A stretch of DNA of 64,000 nt from Pterois miles (lineage: Eukaryota > Chordata > Actinopteri > Perciformes > Scorpaenidae). Under the pieces are notes generated by a model. The model saw only the letters and a list, made by a program, of their open reading frames with translations. It ran no database searches and was not told the origin of the DNA. The translations under genes and the position numbers were made by a program. The stretch spans positions 3,242,501-3,306,500 of the forward strand of contig CAMQGK010000147.1 of assembly GCA_947000775.1 (NCBI GenBank), in the 5' to 3' direction. Below are positions 59,160 to 64,000 of the stretch, piece by piece (position 1 is the stretch's first letter; each line of letters begins with the position of its first letter).

Positions 59160-62100
59160 ATGGAGCACCGGCAGAACATTAACACTGTGATCACAATCAT
59201 AGTGACTGTTGTGCTCTGTAGAGGTAAGAGTCCAGCTGACTTTCTCATTGTTCCGGTATGACGTTGTAAAGGAAAGTGTTAATTTGTCTTTGCACAGTTT
59301 CTTTTTCAAACGTGCCTCCACCCTCATGCTCTGTTCAGGTATCCAGGTAATCCAGGTAATCCTCTCTGTGTTTCCAGGTTCCTCGGCGGACGCCACGAGG
59401 ACGCTCGGTGTCTTGGTGGGTGCAGATGTGACTCTCAGCTGCCGGTTTGGTGAACTGTCCCGGCGGGTGGAGTGGAGCGCTGTCACCGTCGAGTGGAACC
59501 TGGTGGGTAAACACGCAGAGAAGAGCGTGGTGTACACGTTGGAGGACGGCCGAGCGCATGTGACCAGAGCCGGCCGTGTGGTGGACAGAACGCAGCTGCT
59601 GGAAGGCGATGCGTCGCTGCAGCTTCGTAACGTGACTGTGGGAGATGAGGGGCTGTACACCTGCAGGATCATCACACCGGTGGTCTACACAGAGACCACG
59701 TCCCTGGAAGTCCTGGGTACGCCTCTGTCCGCTTCTGCTCCGTCACATGAGGTTTAGTTAGACCAGGGGGGCGGTTACTGTTCCTGGGGCCCCACGAGAA
59801 ACCCAGATTGTTACAGGGGCTTAACTTAACATTAACACTTACATTTAACATTTAACTTAACATTAACACTTACATTTAACATTCAACTTAACACTTACAT
59901 TTAACATTTAACTTAACCTTAACACTTACATTTAACTTAACCTTAACACTTACATTTAACATTTAACTTAACATTTAACTTAACATTAACACTTACATTT
60001 AACTTAACATTAACACTTACATTTAACTTAACATTAACACTTACATTTAACTTAACCTTAACACTTACATTTAACTTAACATTAACACTTACATTTAACA
60101 TTTAACTTAACCTTAACACTTACATTTAACATTTAACTTAACATTAACACTTACATTTAACATTTAACTTAACATTAACACTAACATTTAACTTAACCTT
60201 AACACTTACATTTAACATTTAACTTAACCTTAACACTTACATTTATCATTTAACTTAACATTAACACTTACATTTAACTTAACATTAACACTTACATTTA
60301 ACATTTAACTTAACATTAACACTTACATTTAACATTTAACTTAACATTAACACTTACATTTAACATTTAACTTAACATTAACACTAACATTTAACTTAAC
60401 ATTAACACTTACATTTAACATTTAACTTAACATTAACACTTACATTTAACTTAACCTTAACACTAACATTTAACTTAACATTAACACTTACATTTAACTT
60501 AACATTAACACTAACATTTAACTTAACATTAACACTTGCATTTAACATTTAACTTAACATTAACACTTACATTTAACTTAACATTAACACTAACATTTAA
60601 CTTAACATTAACACTAACATTTAACTTAACATTAACACTAACATTTAACTTAACATTAACACTTGCATTTAACATTTAACTTAACATTAACACTAACATT
60701 TAACTTAACATTAACACTTGCATTTAACATTTAACTTAACATTAACACTAACATCTAACTTAACATTAACACTTACATTTAACTTAACATTAACACTAAC
60801 ATTTAACTTAACATTAACACTTGCATTTAACTTAACATTAATACTAACATTTAACTTAACATTAACACTTGCATTTAACATTTAACTTAACATTAACACT
60901 TACATTTAACATTTAACTTAACATTAACACTTACATTTAACTTAACATTAACACTTACATTTAACATTTAACTTAACATTAACACTTACATTTAACATTT
61001 AACTTAACATTAACACTTACATTTAACATTTAACTTAACATTAACACTAGAAAGAAAAGAAAGAAAGATATTCCTTTATTAGTCCCACAGTGGGGAAATT
61101 CAGTTTTACACTCTGTTGTTCACACAGTACATATACATGTCAATGGAGAGATGTCAGAGTGAGGGGGCTGCTCCTGACAAGCGCCCAGAGCAGTTGGGGG
61201 TTTGGTGCCTTGCTCAGGGGCACCTCGGCAGTGCCCAAGAGGTAAACTGGCACCTCTCCAGCAACCAGTTGATCTTGGTCCATGGGGGATTTGAACCCGG
61301 GTCCTCCACATCCTAACCCAAGTCCTTACGGACTGAGCTACTGCCGCCCCCACTAACATTTAACTTAACATTAACACTAACATTTAACTTAACATTAACA
61401 CTAACATTTAACTTAACATTAACACTTGCATTTAACATTTAACTTAACATTAACACTAACATCTAACTTAACATTAACACTTACATTTAACATCTAACTT
61501 AACATTAACACTTACATCTTAACATTTAACTTAACATTAACACTTACATTTAACATTTAACTTAACATTAACACTTACATTTAACTTAACATTAACACTT
61601 ACATTTAACATTTAACTTAACATTAACACTTACATCTTAACATCCTCTTAGCTCAACATTAACACTTACATTTAACTTAACATTAACACTTACAGTTAAC
61701 TTAACATTAACACTTACATTTAACTTAACATTAACACTTAACATTAGCACTTACAGTTAACATTTAGCATTTTTCTGCTTGTTTTGTCTCAAAGTGACGT
61801 TCTAGTTGTTTTCTTTGAATTCAGCCATGTTTGGTGCAAACTAAGCTCACAGCTTTACGACCTCCTTCAAACCTCACTCATGTTACTAACAATACACCAG
61901 CATTTCAAAACAAAAGCTGTTTTCTTTACTGTTTTTTAGCTTCATAAGTAAACCTGTGTGGTTTGTCTGAGACCTCCTGGTCCGGGCAGAACTGGACCAT
62001 CACGAGTGCCGGTTCTGACCCGTGGGCCGTATAATGCCCAGGTCTGAGTTTGAATTTTCGCCAAGCAGCCTAGAAAACAGTACCACACGCTATATTAATC

Positions 62101-63685
62101 ATCATTAATAAATGATAGTTCATCAAACTTGAGTCATTTCACTGCTGACAAACAATCAAATAATTAATGTTAGGTAATTATTAGTAATGTTATATTTTTT
62201 TCACTAAAACTGTTTATTTTTTTCTCACAGTAACATTTTATATACTATATTGAGTGTTTGTTAATAATTACCAAATGATTTGTAAACCTTTAAGAACTTG
62301 TTTGGAAACCATCTATAAATGTTATTTCAGTGTTATTATAAAGTTGCAACTGATTTTAATAACACATTGTTAAATGTTAATAAATACTTGTAAATCATCT
62401 ATAAACCTTATTAAATATTTATAGTTAGTCAAGATTTGGTTTCTGGTCCATCTGCCTGTGTAATATTTATAGATATACAAACAATTTACAAATCATTTGG
62501 TAATTATTAACAAATACTTAATGTATTATAAAATGTTCTAATATGTGCAACAGTAAACTGTTAATTGTTTACTAATGTAATAATTATCGTCTCTTATCAG
62601 CTGTGATACAGTATTGAATGAAAGTAATTATTTCATATTACACAAACTAATTATGCAATAATTGAAATTATAGCGTTGCTGATAGTAAATGTGTAATTTT
62701 ATTGTTTGTTGACAGTAAAATACTGAAACTAAGTCAATAAATAACTTTCAATTTAGGATTTATTAATAGTGGTTAGTGTTACCAGGAAGAGTATTTCAGT
62801 AAATGAGATCACTGAGAGGTTGAAGAAAAGTCGACAGGTGGCCGGCGGCTCAGTCTGTAGGGATTTGGGATTCGGAGGTTCACAGGTTCAAGTCCCCACA
62901 TGGACCAAGTTGCTGGGAGGTGCCAGTTGGCCTCTTGAGCAAGGCACCAAATTCCCAACTGCTCGGGGAGCTTGTCAGAGGCTCTATGCAGATCAATAAT
63001 GCAGGTTTATCTTTATCTTTAAAATGCATCTTCTTCTTACACAGTAGGAATGAATGGACTTCCTGTCGACTCACCTACGTACACATAGCTATGAGGAAAC
63101 GACCAGATAACCATGTCGCTGTTCTGTTTCTGGCGTCTCCCCCCAGCTCGGCCTTCGGTGGCGCTCCCAGAGAAAGCGGCGGTGACGGAGGGGGAGGACA
63201 AGATGATCCAGTGTGACATCACAGGTTTCTATCCAGAGAAACTGGCCGTGACGTGGCACATCCAAAATGGCTCCCACGCCGTCCACGCAGGTGCGAGCCA
63301 CCTCTCCCGAGTCTGCACCGAAATGGCCACTCACAATCCAGACGGCACCTACAGTATCCGCAGTGGCATCACGCTCCACGCCTCGGCCGCGAAGGATGGC
63401 GAGACCATCGTGGTCATCTGTCAGGTGGAACACCAGACCTACAGCGGGCCGTACAACAGATCAGTTACATTGACTGTTCAGGGTGGGATTCATCTTTTCT
63501 TCAAATTAAAGGCCTAATCCGCACTGAATTACATATTTACCTGATGTGATCCTTTCCCCCTGCAGCTCCATCACGGCCCCTTTACAGCGCCGTCACACTG
63601 ATGGCGGTCACCAGTGTCATCAGTCTGGTGCTGGTCACCTCCATCATTGGCGGCGCTTTGCTTCTCTACAGGTATTTCTGTAAAG
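59160..63685 (+). CDS. V-set/C1-set Ig membrane protein, B7-H6/SIRP-like (3' end missing)
   Basis: Cell-surface immune receptor or ligand. Exons 59160-59223 (signal), 59378-59716 (V), 63147-63481 (C1), 63566-63685 (TM), all phase 1, the standard Ig-gene design. Exon 1 gives MEHRQNINTVITIIVTVVLC, a signal peptide. The V exon has LSCRFGELS, W in VEWNLVG, GDASLQLRNVTVGDEGLYTC (the D-x-G-x-Y-x-C signature) and a G-strand. The C1 exon has IQCDITGFYPEKLAVTWHIQ and VICQVEH, with NGS and NRS glycosylation sites. Exon 4 has about 24 hydrophobic residues, then RYFCKG, and the cytoplasmic exons lie past the window. V-C1-TM with 'GDASLQL…YTC' and 'FYPE' most resembles B7-H6 (NCR3LG1), less SIRP or tapasin-like proteins. 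The V-C1 intron holds the expanded TTAACATT array and two SINEs. Confidence 0.85.
59818..61049 (+). repeat. TTAACATT satellite, left part
   Basis: Mixed 24- and 31-bp units, 'acttaacattaacacttaca' with or without an extra 'atttaac' step. Cytosine-to-thymine and tta/gca variants are interspersed rather than block-ordered. Sits in the V-C1 intron of the Ig gene. Confidence 0.95.
61050..61351 (-). mobile_element. tRNA-derived SINE inserted in the satellite
   Basis: Read on the minus strand: A-box-like 'tagctcagtccg', B-box 'cgggttcaaatcc', a body with 'caaggcaccaaac', and a tail 'gtgggactaataaagg' ending in a short TTTC run. It interrupts the satellite cleanly; 'cacta' occurs on both sides and may be the target duplication. 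It is the best-preserved SINE of its family here. Confidence 0.85.
61352..61765 (+). repeat. TTAACATT satellite, right part
   Basis: Continuation of the same array beyond the SINE, same units and phase style, becoming irregular near 61640-61765 before the right flank 'tttgtctcaaagtgacgttc' that also occurs at about 43350. Confidence 0.95.
62838..63028 (+). mobile_element. tRNA-derived SINE, same family, + orientation
   Basis: A-box-like 'cggctcagtctgtaggg', B-box 'acaggttcaagtcccc', body 'ctcttgagcaaggcacca' and 'aactgctcgggga', short tail 'atctttatctttaaaatg'. Opposite orientation to the copy at 61050-61351. It lies about 120 bases upstream of the C1 exon. Confidence 0.8.
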
Positions 63686-64000
63686 GTACGTGTCACTGTG
63701 GACATTTCATTGAAACTAGTTTTAAGTAATTACAGTACAAAATACTGGGAGTAGCTAGTGTGGATGTGACGTAGATGTGATAGAGTTTTATGGATACACG
63801 TTATCGTATAAATGTTCAGCAGGACAAATGTTGTGGGAGGATCGAAGTTTTTGTCATGTGCACAACAATTACCGCAAGCAGTGATAGCAAAACTTTTGGC
63901 TAGGCACCTAACAGGTAAGGAAAGTTTTTATATATACATACATATATACACAGGAATTAAAGAGAAGTAATAAATATAAACTCTGGAAAACAAGTTGTAA

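Noticed and set aside
58971..59675. 234-codon minus-strand frame
   Set aside because: Antisense shadow of the V-set exon, which has clear Ig signatures and splice sites on the plus strand.
61320..61351. Functional tRNA gene
   Set aside because: A- and B-box-like motifs belong to a SINE head; no complete cloverleaf is formed and a SINE body and tail follow.

Overview
The window is animal nuclear DNA, almost certainly from a ray-finned (teleost) fish. The genes are split by GT-AG introns and their proteins align closely with vertebrate families. The intergenic DNA is full of typical fish repeats: tRNA-headed SINEs, Tc1/mariner and hAT-like elements, MITEs and minisatellites. A spiny-rayed fish is my guess from the compact introns and repeat flavour; the sequence does not prove it.

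Layout. 1-13.1 kb: no gene seen; dispersed repeats, plus a few non-repetitive, GC-balanced blocks that could be conserved regulatory DNA. 13.1-30.1 kb (+): csnk2a1, the casein kinase II catalytic alpha subunit, with an untranslated CpG-rich first exon, 12 coding exons giving 392 aa, and a long 3'UTR. 31.2-32.6 kb: a decayed Tc1-like transposon. 33.4-39.1 kb (-): slc2a10 (GLUT10), four coding exons, 536 aa, the first exon coding only the start Met plus one base. 42.1-45.3 kb (+): tp53rk (PRPK/Bud32), two exons, 233 aa. slc2a10 and tp53rk look head-to-head and may share a promoter region near 41-42 kb. 49.6-54.5 kb (-): a five-exon gene I do not recognise, with a CX2C-X10-CX2C zinc ribbon and a proline-rich tail; it carries a one-base frameshift in a G run. 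54.8-56.5 kb (+): a possible small divergent gene whose exons are open in two frames. 59.2 kb to the window end (+): a V-set/C1-set immunoglobulin membrane protein most like B7-H6 (NCR3LG1) or SIRP/B7 relatives; its cytoplasmic exons lie outside the window.

The four well-supported genes do not form a pathway: CK2 is a general Ser/Thr kinase, GLUT10 a sugar/dehydroascorbate carrier, TP53RK the kinase/ATPase of the KEOPS tRNA-modification complex, and the Ig protein an immune surface molecule. The link between slc2a10 and tp53rk resembles vertebrate synteny (human 20q13).

The most distinctive non-genic content is tandem repetition that seems to travel inside dispersed elements. A 55-bp minisatellite occurs in a csnk2a1 intron and, in reverse orientation, at two sites 21 kb away. 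A TTAACATT-type array is tiny in a tp53rk intron and expanded to about 1.7 kb in an intron of the Ig gene, with the same flanks at both places. No rRNA, functional tRNA or CRISPR was found.
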